A DNA stretch of 36,553 nucleotides from WVWN01 sp964563535 (GTDB lineage Bacteria; RBG-13-66-14; B26-G2; WVWN01): contig CAZLXP010000014.1 in the NCBI GenBank assembly GCA_964563535.1, forward strand, positions 1 to 36,553, read 5' to 3'. The notes beneath the pieces are model-generated. The model saw only the letters and a list, made by a program, of their open reading frames with translations. It searched no databases and was not told the origin of the DNA. Below, one piece after another: positions 7,874 to 16,070 of the stretch (the first letter of the stretch is position 1; every line of letters begins with the position of its first letter). The position numbers and the translations under genes were made by a program.

Positions 7874-8662
7874 TCAATATCGGTTCGTTTCTAACTTAAT
7901 CGTTGTCACATTCGCCTGGAAATATTTATCGAAATCCGCTTCGCTGGGAAAAATACGGAACTGGTTGTGTATGTCCGAAGTCTGTATGAATATTTCTTCG
8001 CCATTTGCCCTAAAAACCATGAATTGGACCGCGCCCGAAAAACTTATCGTCTTTTCATATACCGGATTAAGGCCGGGGGCGACCTCCGAGGCGACGGTAC
8101 TACATATATGTAACATCAGCGTATTCCACCCGACCGCCGAATCAAACCACGATGACCTTTTTTGGCCGTATTTTTTATTGATCGGAACCCAGTAAGTAAC
8201 TACGTCGGAGTCTCCGAATAGTTCGCGGGTTAAATCATCTCTGGATAATAAATCCCGGGGTTCCACGTGCCACTCGCCGTCGCGTACGTAAATGAGTGGC
8301 TCCACCGAGCGAAGATATTCTTCTACTTTGGCGTTTAAGGCGTCGTACGTTGCGTACCGCTTTTCACCGCTATAGACGGTTATCTCGTAAAAACCCATTA
8401 CTATTTCGGGTTCGTAGTCATCCCAACTCTCGATTAACCACGGGAATATTATAGCGTTCTCAACGACGTAATCGCCGGCCAACGGGTCCCGGAGGGGCGC
8501 CGCAATTTTCTTCGCCGTTTCAGGGGATATGAAATCCTCCGCCGGTATCCCTAACTTTTCGGCCGTTAGGTTTTCCACGGGGACGGCCGCTAAGGTAATC
8601 CCCGCCGTAGTAATGAGCAGGGCTGTTACTACGTAAACCGTAGTATCGAGGGTTTTATCCAT
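7874..8662 (-). CDS. Secreted protein of unknown function
   Basis: I do not recognise this 262-residue protein. Residues 10-26 form one hydrophobic segment consistent with a signal peptide or an N-terminal anchor. The rest is soluble, mixed alpha/beta in appearance and rich in aromatic and acidic residues. A segment WFDSAVGWNTLMLHIC near residue 170 and the repeated Tyr/Glu motifs in the middle give no family match by eye. It lies 13 bp upstream of lolC/E and 14 bp after an NHL propeller gene, so it is probably co-transcribed with the lipoprotein exporter. Its base composition is visibly more AT-rich than that of its neighbours. Confidence 0.7.
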   Translation of the reverse strand: MDKTLDTTVYVVTALLITTAGITLAAVPVENLTAEKLGIPAEDFISPETAKKIAAPLRDPLAGDYVVENAIIFPWLIESWDDYEPEIVMGFYEITVYSGEKRYATYDALNAKVEEYLRSVEPLIYVRDGEWHVEPRDLLSRDDLTRELFGDSDVVTYWVPINKKYGQKRSSWFDSAVGWNTLMLHICSTVASEVAPGLNPVYEKTISFSGAVQFMVFRANGEEIFIQTSDIHNQFRIFPSEADFDKYFQANVTTIKLETNRY

Positions 8663-8676
8663 CCGGGGTTTCCCGG

Positions 8677-9642
8677 TTACCTAAATAGCGCCTTAACTTT
8701 CCCCAGCGACGTCGGCGCTACGGCGGGTTCGGTTCGTTTGAAGTATTGTATGCGGTTGTTACCGGTATCGGCGACGTAGGCGCGCGTGCCGGTCGGCGAG
8801 ATGGCGACGCCGTCGGGGAAGTTAAATTCGCCGTCGCCGGTACCCTGACCGCCCCATTTACTGAGGAAGCTGCCGGCCGCCGTGAAATACTGGACGTGAT
8901 GCCACGAGTAATCGGTGACGTAGATGCGGTAGTCGCCGCTGGCGGCGACGGCAGCGGGGTATTGGAATTGGCCCCAGCCGAAGCCCTTGGTGCCCCATTT
9001 GCCGCGGAAGACGCCTTTGGCGTCGAAGTATTGGACGCGGTTATTCAACTGGTCGGCGACGTAGACGTTGCCGTTGGGCGCGACGGCTAGGGTAAGGGGT
9101 TGGTTGAATTGGCCGTCGGCCGCCCCCTTGGCCCCCCAGGAGCCTTTGAAGCTGCCGGCCGCGGTGAAATACTGCACGCGGTTATTAAACGTATCGGCCA
9201 CGTAAACGTCGCCGTTGGGCGCTGCCGCGACGCCATGGGGTTTATTGAAGAAGCGGGGTAAAACGCCGTACTCCCCCCACTGGCCTACGTAGGCGCCGTT
9301 GGCCTTGAAATACTGAACCCGGTTGTTGTCGAAATCGGCGACGTAGACGTTACCGTTGGGGGCGGTGGCGACGTCGTAGGGATAGATGAATTGGCCGTTG
9401 CCGCGGCCGCGGGAGCCCCACCCGCCGAGGAGGCTGCCGGCGCCGGTGAAGTATTGGATGCGGTGGTTGTATACGTCGGCGACGTAGACGTTGCCGTTGG
9501 CCGCTACGGCTAGGCCCGTCGGGGCGTTGAATTCGCCCGCCGCGGTTCCGTATGAGCCCCACTGGCCGGCGTAGTCGAACTCGGCCCAGGCCGCCGCGGC
9601 GGCGACGATTACGAAGAATATAGTTACCGGTAGTCGTGCCAT
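8677..9642 (-). CDS. Secreted six-bladed NHL beta-propeller
   Basis: This 321-residue protein has a signal peptide (about 1-20, ending near AAAAWA) and then six NHL units of about 47 residues. Each carries the pattern GQF..P..VA..PNGNVYVAD..NNRVQYF followed by a WG that opens the next blade. Such propellers usually bind protein, RNA or sugar ligands; no catalytic residues are recognisable. The C-terminus ends in AVAPTSLGKVKALFR, a short tail also found at the end of the neighbouring propeller. The Shine-Dalgarno AAGGA is seven bases before the ATG. It is a paralogue of the protein encoded at 9821-10798. Confidence 0.9.
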   Translation of the reverse strand: MARLPVTIFFVIVAAAAAWAEFDYAGQWGSYGTAAGEFNAPTGLAVAANGNVYVADVYNHRIQYFTGAGSLLGGWGSRGRGNGQFIYPYDVATAPNGNVYVADFDNNRVQYFKANGAYVGQWGEYGVLPRFFNKPHGVAAAPNGDVYVADTFNNRVQYFTAAGSFKGSWGAKGAADGQFNQPLTLAVAPNGNVYVADQLNNRVQYFDAKGVFRGKWGTKGFGWGQFQYPAAVAASGDYRIYVTDYSWHHVQYFTAAGSFLSKWGGQGTGDGEFNFPDGVAISPTGTRAYVADTGNNRIQYFKRTEPAVAPTSLGKVKALFR

Positions 9643-9676
9643 TTCACGTCCTTCGTTAAGGTGGTCCGGGTGAGGT

Positions 9677-9705
9677 TTAGGTTAATCGTTGTGTGAGCTG
9701 GTCAA
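9677..9705 (-). promoter_or_regulatory. Weak candidate promoter for the first NHL gene
   Basis: TTGACC (9705-9700) on the minus strand is a good -35, but the -10 at 17 bp (ACCTAA) is poor. The adjacent AT-rich block 9705-9735 contains AAATTTT and AAAATTT arms separated by 11 bases and followed by a run of T on the minus strand, which might end the upstream NHL transcript. Confidence 0.3.
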
Positions 9706-9820
9706 TTTAAAAAGAAAATTTTAAGGCCCGCCCAAAATTTAACGGCCCGCGGCGGCTCGGAGCGGCGTTCCGCGAATCGGCAAGCGCGTCCGGAATACGC
9801 TTCGCCGGTCGAGCCCCTCG

Positions 9821-10798
9821 TTAATCGTAAAGCGCCTTTATACGCCCGAGCGAGGCCGGTTCGACCGCGGGTTCGGCGTTCTTGAAATACTGGACGCGGT
9901 TGTTGTTGGTGTCGGCGACGTAGACGCGGACGGTCGCGGTATCGCCGCGCCGCCAATCGGTTGCCGCCACGCCCCACGGGTAATTAAGTTGGCCGTCGCC
10001 CGTGCCGAAAGAACCCCACTTGCCGACGAAGCTGCCCGCGGCCGTGAAGTATTGGACGCGATGGTTATAGGAATCTACGACGAAGACGCCGCCGCCCGGG
10101 CCGACCGCGACGCCGCACGGCGTGTTGAATTGGCCGTCGCCGCTTCCCCGCGAGCCCCACGCATCTATATAACTTCCGCCCAAAGAAAAAAATTGTACCC
10201 GATGAGTACCGGCGTCGGCGACGTATACGTTACCGTTTTCGCCTACGGCTATACCTTTGGGGTCGGCGAATTGGCCGCGGCCGGTACCCTGCGAGCCCCA
10301 ACTGCCCAGGAAACTCCCGGCCGACGTAAAGTATTGGACGCGGTAGTTGCCGGCGTCGACGACGTAGATGTAACCGCCCGAAGCCGCCGCGATTCCTACG
10401 GGTCTATCGAATTGGCCCGCGCCCGTACCCCATACGCCCCAAGAACCCAAAAAACTCCCCGCGCTCGTAAAGTATTGAACGCGGTGATTCAGGGAATCCG
10501 CGACGTAAACGGCCGCGGCCGAAGTCGCTACGCCCGACGGAAAGCGGAACTTGCCGGCGCCGGTCCCGTACGAACCCCATTGGCCGCTATAACTCCCGGT
10601 GGCCGTGAAATATTGTATCCGATGGTTGTGGCGGTCGGCGACGCAGACGCGGCCTCCCGCGGATACGGTTACGTCCCACGGGTGGTCGAACTGGCCTTCC
10701 CCCGACCCTTGCGCGCCCCACTTTCCCTCGTACGTGAAGTCGGCGAGGGCGGCCGCGGCGGCTAACAACAACGCCGCCGTCGTTATCATATTCTTCAT
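9821..10798 (-). CDS. Secreted six-bladed NHL beta-propeller (paralogue)
   Basis: I place the start at the ATG at 10798 (325 residues, MKNMITTAAL...) because GGGAGG lies seven bases upstream; the in-frame ATG at 10834 lacks such a site. A signal peptide (about 1-20) is followed by six NHL blades with the same GQF..P.GVA...VYVAD..NHRVQYF pattern as the neighbour. The last blade carries an insertion (TDWRRGDTATVR) between its strands. The tail AVEPASLGRIKALYD matches the tail of the other propeller. Function is unknown; extracellular or periplasmic ligand binding is likely. Confidence 0.9.
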   Translation of the reverse strand: MKNMITTAALLLAAAAALADFTYEGKWGAQGSGEGQFDHPWDVTVSAGGRVCVADRHNHRIQYFTATGSYSGQWGSYGTGAGKFRFPSGVATSAAAVYVADSLNHRVQYFTSAGSFLGSWGVWGTGAGQFDRPVGIAAASGGYIYVVDAGNYRVQYFTSAGSFLGSWGSQGTGRGQFADPKGIAVGENGNVYVADAGTHRVQFFSLGGSYIDAWGSRGSGDGQFNTPCGVAVGPGGGVFVVDSYNHRVQYFTAAGSFVGKWGSFGTGDGQLNYPWGVAATDWRRGDTATVRVYVADTNNNRVQYFKNAEPAVEPASLGRIKALYD

Positions 10799-10893
10799 CC
10801 TTATACCTCCCGTTTTGGCTGCGGTAGGGGCCAAAACGCCGACGGATTTTTAAGGCCGAATTCTCCCCGGAGCGCGGTACGCCGGCGTTGCCC

Positions 10894-10922
10894 ATAAAAC
10901 CTTTTCGGACGCGCCGTTTCAA
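10894..10922 (-). promoter_or_regulatory. Candidate promoter of the second NHL gene
   Basis: Minus-strand TTGAAA (10922-10917) and TTTTAT (10899-10894) are 17 bp apart, about 95 bp before the ATG at 10798. It would let the NHL genes be expressed apart from the DUF6064 pair. Confidence 0.5.
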
Positions 10923-10957
10923 ATCCCATAATGTCTAACCCCCGCCGTTTACCCGAG

Positions 10958-11605
10958 TTATTTCTTCTTCTTATATTTATGAGACGCCCATATCCACGCG
11001 ACCAGGAGGATTAAGCCGGCGACGAAGAGAGCGTAGTCTTCGTAGTAACGCCACTGCACGGCCGGGCCGAGGCCGCCGACGACGGCCCAGAGGAACGGTA
11101 TGAACGTGAAACGCCAGCGCGGCTTGCGGTCGAAAGTAAAAAGCAGCATGCCGCAGGTGTATATCGCGATGGGCGTCGCGCAGCCGAAAAGCGCGAGCTC
11201 GGGCCAACCGTGCTTCATCAATAGCGCCGTAATAGGGTATCCCACGAACGACCACCCGGCGACGGTAGCGCCGACGTGGCCGAGTTTCGGGTGGGTATAA
11301 GGCCGGAACTGAATTTTGGGCCAGAAGACCTCGACGGCGAAGAACGCCGCCTGAAGAAGGAATAGCGCGCCCCAAGTGTAACCGGCGGAATTAATCCTGG
11401 CGTAGAACGTGATCATGTACAGGATACCCAGCCAGGCCCAAAGTACCGCCAAGACGCCGTTGGCGGCGACGTCGGCCCACCTGCCGGGCCGCGTAAAAAC
11501 GAGGACCGCCCCGCCTATCGCCACCGCGTAGAGGATGACGTGCGCCGGAAAGACGGCCCGGTTGAAGTCGGCGAGGAAGGACCTGAAAACCTCAGCGCTT
11601 ATCAT
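10958..11605 (-). CDS. DUF6064-like membrane protein (second of a tandem pair)
   Basis: The start is taken at 11605 (215 residues, MISAEVFRSF...) because AAGGAG sits seven bases upstream and the ATG overlaps the TGA of the preceding gene (ATGA). Six or so hydrophobic helices are visible. The phrases FYARINSAGYTWGALFLLQA and FGCATPIAIYTCGMLLF resemble the DUF6064 family of membrane proteins, whose function is unknown. The C-terminus KYKKKK is strongly basic, placing it in the cytoplasm. It is clearly related to the gene before it (same W-Y-xx-Y start, GxTPxPxxxxxxGxL segment and YYEDYA/YYEELV near the end). Confidence 0.75.
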   Translation of the reverse strand: MISAEVFRSFLADFNRAVFPAHVILYAVAIGGAVLVFTRPGRWADVAANGVLAVLWAWLGILYMITFYARINSAGYTWGALFLLQAAFFAVEVFWPKIQFRPYTHPKLGHVGATVAGWSFVGYPITALLMKHGWPELALFGCATPIAIYTCGMLLFTFDRKPRWRFTFIPFLWAVVGGLGPAVQWRYYEDYALFVAGLILLVAWIWASHKYKKKK

Positions 11606-12315
11606 AGGGCAGCTCCTTGGGCGGCGTCGGATTTCCGCACGAGCAGCGTTCGCGACGCGGCGGCCACGAAATAGAGTATCACCGCCGCCGCGACGCCGGC
11701 GGGTACCAATTCTTCGTAGTAACGCCACGCCAAGGCGATGCGGAGGCAGGCCACCACCGCCCACGCGGCCGGAATTAAGAAAAATAGGGGCCTGGGTTTA
11801 TGAAGCGTAAAAGTCAGCAGCGCTAACGTAAAAGCCGCCGTGGGGCCCGGCGCCGTCCCGACGACTTGCAGCTCGGGCCAGCTCCGGCCGAGCCACGTCG
11901 AAACTATCGGGTATACGATTCCGGCGGCGGCGACGAGCGCGCAACCCGGGACAAAAGCGGCGGCGTTTTTGTAAGGCCGGAACTCCAGCGTCCCGTAAAA
12001 GGCGTCCGCGAAGAGAAACGACCCTTGGATTATGAAGGCGAAAGCGAAGAGGTAGGCGACGTGGAACTCGGGGGCGAAACGGCCCCAAAAGAATATTATG
12101 CCGGTCCAGAGCCATAGGAAATTGAGGAGGATTTTCGCGAGTATGTCGGTGAACGCGCCGGGCTTGATTAATACGAGGGCGACGGCCGCGAAGGCGGCGA
12201 CGGCGCCGAAGGCCGCCGCGGGCCAGTATGCCCGGTTATATACGCCGACGAGCCCTAAGACGAGCTCGCGGGTGGGGGTTTCGATTTCTTCTATGGCTAC
12301 CGGCGCCGGCGGCAT
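11602..12315 (-). CDS. DUF6064-like membrane protein (first of a tandem pair)
   Basis: This 237-residue protein has about six to seven hydrophobic helices and the same plan as its downstream neighbour: a first helix after VYNRAYWPAAAF, a phrase FAPEFHVAYLFAFAFIIQG corresponding to FYARINSAGYTWGALFLLQA, and WRYYEELVPAGVAA near the end. The pair looks like an old tandem duplication, with sequences well diverged. It begins 22 bp after lysS without an evident Shine-Dalgarno, suggesting read-through from lysS. The role is unknown. Confidence 0.75.
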   Translation of the reverse strand: MPPAPVAIEEIETPTRELVLGLVGVYNRAYWPAAAFGAVAAFAAVALVLIKPGAFTDILAKILLNFLWLWTGIIFFWGRFAPEFHVAYLFAFAFIIQGSFLFADAFYGTLEFRPYKNAAAFVPGCALVAAAGIVYPIVSTWLGRSWPELQVVGTAPGPTAAFTLALLTFTLHKPRPLFFLIPAAWAVVACLRIALAWRYYEELVPAGVAAAVILYFVAAASRTLLVRKSDAAQGAAL

Positions 12316-12337
12316 AATCGGGTTTTTTATGACGTAA

Positions 12338-13855
12338 TTACTTCTTGACCCTTAGTTGCGGGAAAGCGATGACTTCGCGGATGTTGGGCGCGTCGGCCAG
12401 GACCATCGCGAGGCGGTCGACGCCGACGCCCAGGCCCCCAGCGGGAGGCATTCCGTACTCCAACGCCTCCAGGAAGTCCTCGTCCACCTGCTGAGCTTCC
12501 TCGTCGCCCGCGGCTCGGGCTTTCGCTTGGCCTTCAAAAGCTTTCCGCTGCTCTTCGGGGTCGTTCTGTTCGCTGAAGGCGTTGGCGATCTCCAAGTGGC
12601 ATACGTAAAGTTCGAAGCGCTCGGCGAGCGCCGGGTTTCCGCGTTGCCGTTTGGCGAGGGGCGAGAGGTCCCCGGGGATATCCGTGACGAACGTCGGCTC
12701 CCAAAGTTCCGGGACGACCAGCGCGTCGAAGAGGACGTCCAACGCCCGGGCGCGAGACCAACGCCCTTCGACCTTGGGCCATAATGGGGCGAATTCGCCG
12801 CCGCGTAAGATGGCTTCCAGTTTTTTTTCGTCGCAACGCAGCACGTCGTTGACGCCGAATTTTTTCATTCGTTCGTCGAGGGTTGCCACCATCGGCATCT
12901 CTTTCCAGGGGGGCGTAAGGTCGAGTTCCCGGCCCTGGTAGCTGAGTTTTACCGTCCCCCGGATTTCTTCGGCCGCCGCGACCACGAGCCCTTCGGTCAG
13001 CGCCATCATCGTCCGGTAGTCGCCGAAGGCCTCGTACGCCTCGAGCATGGTGAACTCCGGGTAATGGGTCCGGTCGATGGATTCGTTGCGGAAGTCCTTG
13101 CCGATTTCATAAACCTTTTCGAAGCCGGCGACGAGCAGCCGCTTGAGGTAGAGCTCGTCGGCGATGCGAAGGTAGAGGTCCGTTTCCAAATCGCGGTGGT
13201 ACGTCGTAAAGGGTTGGGCGTTGGCGCCGCCGTAAAGCGGTTGGAGGATAGGCGTCTCGATCTCGACGTAACCCCGTTGCTCCATGTATCGCCGCGCGGC
13301 CCGCAAGAACTGGGCGTGCGCGAGGACGCAGGCGCGCGCCGGCTCGTTGACCATCATGTCGAGGTAGCGCTGACGGTATCTCTTCTCGGGGTCCCCGAAT
13401 TCGTCGTGGACGACGTCGCCCTCGGCGGTCTTTTCGGTCTTTACCACCGGCGGCGTGCGGAGCCCCTTGGCGAGGACGTCGAGCCGTTCGACCGCTACCG
13501 ATATCTCGCCCGTCCGGGTCTTGAATACTTTACCCGCCGCGCCGACGTAGTCGCCCAGGTCCAGGAGGGCGAAGAGTTCGTATCGTTCGCCCAGCAGGTC
13601 CGATTTAAAATACAATTGTATCTTGCCGGAAAAGTCGGCGACGTCGGCGAAGGAAGCTTTGCCGTGGGTGCGAAGCGCCGTGACGCGGCCCGCCACCGCG
13701 ACCTCCTTGCCTCCGAGCTGTTCGAAGGCCGAGATGACTCCCCGTATGGAATGGCTCCGCGCCGACGCCGTAGGGTACGGGTCCACGCCTCGTTCCCGCA
13801 GCCGCTTGAGCTTATCATAACGGATGTCTCGCAGGCTTTTAGTCTCTTCCGCCAT
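12338..13855 (-). CDS. lysS: Lysyl-tRNA synthetase, class II
   Basis: This 505-residue enzyme charges tRNA-Lys. The N-terminal OB-fold anticodon-binding domain (about 45-150) includes VAVAGRVTALRTHGKASFADV. The class II catalytic domain has motif 2 in YEIGKDFRNESIDRTHYPEF and motif 3 in GGLGVGVDRLAMVLAD near the C-terminus. Length matches bacterial LysS (about 490-510). AAGGAA lies five bases before the ATG. Its 5' end overlaps the preceding TonB-C-like gene by 17 bp. Confidence 0.97.
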   Translation of the reverse strand: MAEETKSLRDIRYDKLKRLRERGVDPYPTASARSHSIRGVISAFEQLGGKEVAVAGRVTALRTHGKASFADVADFSGKIQLYFKSDLLGERYELFALLDLGDYVGAAGKVFKTRTGEISVAVERLDVLAKGLRTPPVVKTEKTAEGDVVHDEFGDPEKRYRQRYLDMMVNEPARACVLAHAQFLRAARRYMEQRGYVEIETPILQPLYGGANAQPFTTYHRDLETDLYLRIADELYLKRLLVAGFEKVYEIGKDFRNESIDRTHYPEFTMLEAYEAFGDYRTMMALTEGLVVAAAEEIRGTVKLSYQGRELDLTPPWKEMPMVATLDERMKKFGVNDVLRCDEKKLEAILRGGEFAPLWPKVEGRWSRARALDVLFDALVVPELWEPTFVTDIPGDLSPLAKRQRGNPALAERFELYVCHLEIANAFSEQNDPEEQRKAFEGQAKARAAGDEEAQQVDEDFLEALEYGMPPAGGLGVGVDRLAMVLADAPNIREVIAFPQLRVKK

Positions 13856-14255
13856 TTTCTTCCTTAGGGGGCGGCGGTTTTTCGGCGGTCCCGGCTTTTT
13901 CCTCGGCGCTCAGGTATTCGCGCGTCCGGTAAGCCGATAGGCGGTAATAAATTTGGTAGTAGGATTCGACGGGTTCGCCGTCCTGGGTAGCCGGCGCGAA
14001 GAGGCATTTCTTAGCCGCCGCCAACGCCGCGGCGTCTATCGCGTCCTCGCCGGACGACGACCAGACCTCCGCGGCCGCCACGCCGCCGTTGACGTCGACG
14101 GTGAGTTTTAATACTACCGTGTCGGCGAATACGGCCCCCGGCTTAACGTCTATTTCGCCCAACGGCTCGACGCGTATCGGTTGGGCGGGAACGAAGCCTT
14201 CTTGGCCTGCCGCGGCCGCGGCGGCGAGGGTCAACGATATTAATATTTTGCGCAC
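13839..14255 (-). CDS. Small secreted TonB C-terminal-like protein
   Basis: This 138-residue protein starts with GTG at 14255. It has a signal peptide (MRKILISLTLAAAAAAG) and then a TonB C-terminal-like domain: VVLKLTVDVNGGVAAAEVWS followed by DAAALAAAKKCLFAPATQDG and a Tyr-rich last strand, the usual order in TonB-C/energy-transducer domains. There is no N-terminal membrane anchor with a proline-rich linker, so it is not a full TonB. It overlaps the start of lysS by 17 bp. A role in envelope protein interactions is possible but not shown. Confidence 0.75.
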   Translation of the reverse strand: MRKILISLTLAAAAAAGQEGFVPAQPIRVEPLGEIDVKPGAVFADTVVLKLTVDVNGGVAAAEVWSSSGEDAIDAAALAAAKKCLFAPATQDGEPVESYYQIYYRLSAYRTREYLSAEEKAGTAEKPPPPKEENGGRD

Positions 14256-14285
14256 GATGCCACCCGCTTGCGGTTTTTTTCCGAT

Positions 14286-14906
14286 TTATTTGAATTCTAT
14301 TACGAATTGATACCACGTCGCCGTCGTTTCGCCGTTCAGCATCGCCGGTTGGAACTTAAATCGGCGCGCCGCGGCCAGCGCCCGTTCGACGTATAGGGGG
14401 TCGGCGCCGTCGCCGCCTTGCTCCGCGTACCAGACGTTGCCGTCGGGGCCGATGAATAAATTGAGCGATACCTCGGTCGTTAACGACGGCGCGCCCGGCG
14501 GAAACGCCGGCGCCACGTATTCGACCAGCTCCGGCCCGGCGTCGAGCTCCCGGTCCCGGTCGAGGGAAACGTCGACGGCCTCCGTATCCTGCATCAACCG
14601 GAAGACGTACCAAACCGTGGCGCGGCTGCGGCCTGCTTCGAACGTGCACTTTGCGAAAGCCGCCGCGGCCGCGTCCCCGAACGCGCGAGGGCCGTCGTTA
14701 TACAGGACCGCGGCGGCCGCGGATTTGCCGGCGTCGAGTCGGCCGTCCACCACGGCGTTTACGCGCAGCGGCTTGTCGCGGGTGTCGGAGGGGTACGCCG
14801 GGGCGACTAAATTCTCGACCCCCGCGGCCGAACCGGCGATGGCCAACAGCGCGGAAGCGACGGCGCCCAGGCGGAAAGCGGCGGTTATTTTAGGCCGGGC
14901 CGGCAA
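14286..14906 (-). CDS. Secreted protein with TonB C-terminal-like repeats
   Basis: I choose a TTG start at 14906 (206 residues) because GGGAGGAAAGGA lies immediately before it; an ATG at 14933 would add nine residues but has no ribosome site. The result starts MPARPKITAAFRLG followed by a hydrophobic core ending at AGSAAG, a good signal peptide. Two TonB-C-like units follow: a degenerate one (about 35-110, DAAAAAFAKCTFEAGRSRAT) and a better one (about 125-206, VSLNLFIGPDGNVWYAEQ, then ALAAARRFKFQPAMLNGE). The gene overlaps the end of prfB by 22 bp and is followed 30 bp later by a shorter relative. Confidence 0.7.
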   Translation of the reverse strand: MPARPKITAAFRLGAVASALLAIAGSAAGVENLVAPAYPSDTRDKPLRVNAVVDGRLDAGKSAAAAVLYNDGPRAFGDAAAAAFAKCTFEAGRSRATVWYVFRLMQDTEAVDVSLDRDRELDAGPELVEYVAPAFPPGAPSLTTEVSLNLFIGPDGNVWYAEQGGDGADPLYVERALAAARRFKFQPAMLNGETTATWYQFVIEFK

Positions 14907-16016
14907 TCCTTTCCTCCCTTCGTCCCGCGCCATTTCAACGAGGCGGTGATCAATTCGTCCAGGCCGCCGTCGAGGACCGCGTCCACGTTGGCGGTTTCGT
15001 AGCCGGTCCGTAAATCTTTGACGAGTTGATACGGGAAGAGGACGTACGAGCGTATTTGATTGCCCCACGCGATGTCTCGCTTGGGGCCTTTGAGGTCCTC
15101 GAGCCGCGCCCGTTGTTCGCTTTCTTTTAGGCGATAGAGCTTGGCCCGCAGCACTTCCATCGCCCGTAAGCGGTTGAGGTGTTGCGAGCGCTCGGCTTGG
15201 CAACTCACCACGGTCCCGGTGGGGAGGTGGGTGATGCGCACGGCCGAGTCCGTAACGTTCACGTGCTGGCCGCCGGGCCCGGACGAGCGGAACGTATCCA
15301 CTTTGAGGTCGTCTTCGTCGATCTCGACTACCACCGTTTGGTCGAGCTTGGGCCATACGGCGACGTTCGCGAACGACGTATGGCGCCGGCTTTTTTGGTC
15401 GAACGGCGAAATCCGAACCAGCCGGTGGACGCCGGCCTCGCAACTCAGATGGCCGTAAGCGTAGTCGCCGCGCGCCTCGAACGTGGCGAGCCTTAAGCCC
15501 GCTTCCTCCGCGACTTCGGCGGCCAAGACGTCGCACCGATAACCGCGCGCTTCGGCCCACTTCAAGTACATCCTGAGCAACATCTCGGCCCAGTCGGCGG
15601 CGTCAACGCCGCCGGCGCCGGGCTTGACCTCTACTATGGCGTCCGACGCGTCGTACGGCCCGGCGAGGAACGTCAACAACGAGAGTCGTTCGACCTCCTC
15701 TTCGGCCTCCGCGAGTTCGCGGGCGAGGTCGCCGCAAGCGGCTTGTTCGTCCAGGCAAAGCTGGTAGAAAACGTCCAGGTCTTCCAATTTCTTTTCGACC
15801 GATGCCAACGCCTCGGTCCGTTTTTTGAGCCGGCTTAACTCGGCGAGCAGATTTTGGGCTTGGCTTCGGTCTTCCCAAAGGTCCGGCGCGGCCGCTCTTT
15901 CCTCGAGGTCGACGATGCGGTTGGCGGCCTTAGCGGCGTCAAAGGCCGTCGCGCACGTCGGCCACGGCGCGGGTGAGTTTTTCCAGCCGTTGCTCGAGGT
16001 CGCTTAAATCTTCCAT
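14885..16016 (-). CDS. prfB: Peptide chain release factor 2, made by programmed +1 frameshift
   Basis: The full gene starts at ATG 16016 (GGAGG seven bases upstream), reads 25 codons to ...VRDGL, meets an in-frame TGA (15941-15939) at CTT-TGA-C and continues in the +1 frame with DAAKAANRIV to the stop at 14885, giving 376 residues. Bacterial RF2 genes commonly carry exactly this site, by which low RF2 raises its own synthesis. The downstream part has the RF2 coiled coil, the codon-recognition domain and the catalytic GGQ in RSSGPGGQHVN. Residues around SPFDQKSRRHTSF fit RF2 rather than RF1. RF2 releases at UGA and UAA. Its promoter is at 16042-16070. Confidence 0.96.
15938..15944 (-). promoter_or_regulatory. 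RF2 autoregulatory frameshift site CTTTGAC
   Basis: Minus-strand CTT TGA C is the canonical RF2 slippery site: tRNA-Leu on CTT slips onto TTT when UGA is decoded slowly. The bases before it (GTGCGCGACGGC) do not contain the purine-rich Shine-Dalgarno-like element that stimulates slippage in Escherichia coli. Confidence 0.9.
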
Positions 16017-16041
16017 CGTCGAACCTCCGATTTAATTAGAA

Positions 16042-16070
16042 ATAATACCACAACGGCCGCGCCGCGGCAA
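16042..16070 (-). promoter_or_regulatory. Promoter of prfB
   Basis: Minus-strand TTGCCG (16070-16065), a 17-bp spacer ending in TGG, and TATTAT (16047-16042). It has the same layout as the clpC promoter (TTGCGG-17-TATAAT with TG extension). The start codon follows about 26 bp downstream of the -10. Confidence 0.7.

Noticed and set aside
8700..10760. Regularly spaced DNA similarity every 140 bp, at first glance like a repeat array
   Set aside because: It is the coding sequence of NHL blades; units vary, and there are no identical repeats or spacers as in CRISPR.
14907..15560. Longer version of the TonB-C-like gene running back through prfB
   Set aside because: The extra residues are the out-of-frame translation of RF2, and a strong ribosome site marks the TTG at 14906.
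15603..15878. Separate small gene upstream of the RF2 main frame
   Set aside because: The region is the +1-frame continuation of prfB after the CTTTGAC site; no independent gene is needed.
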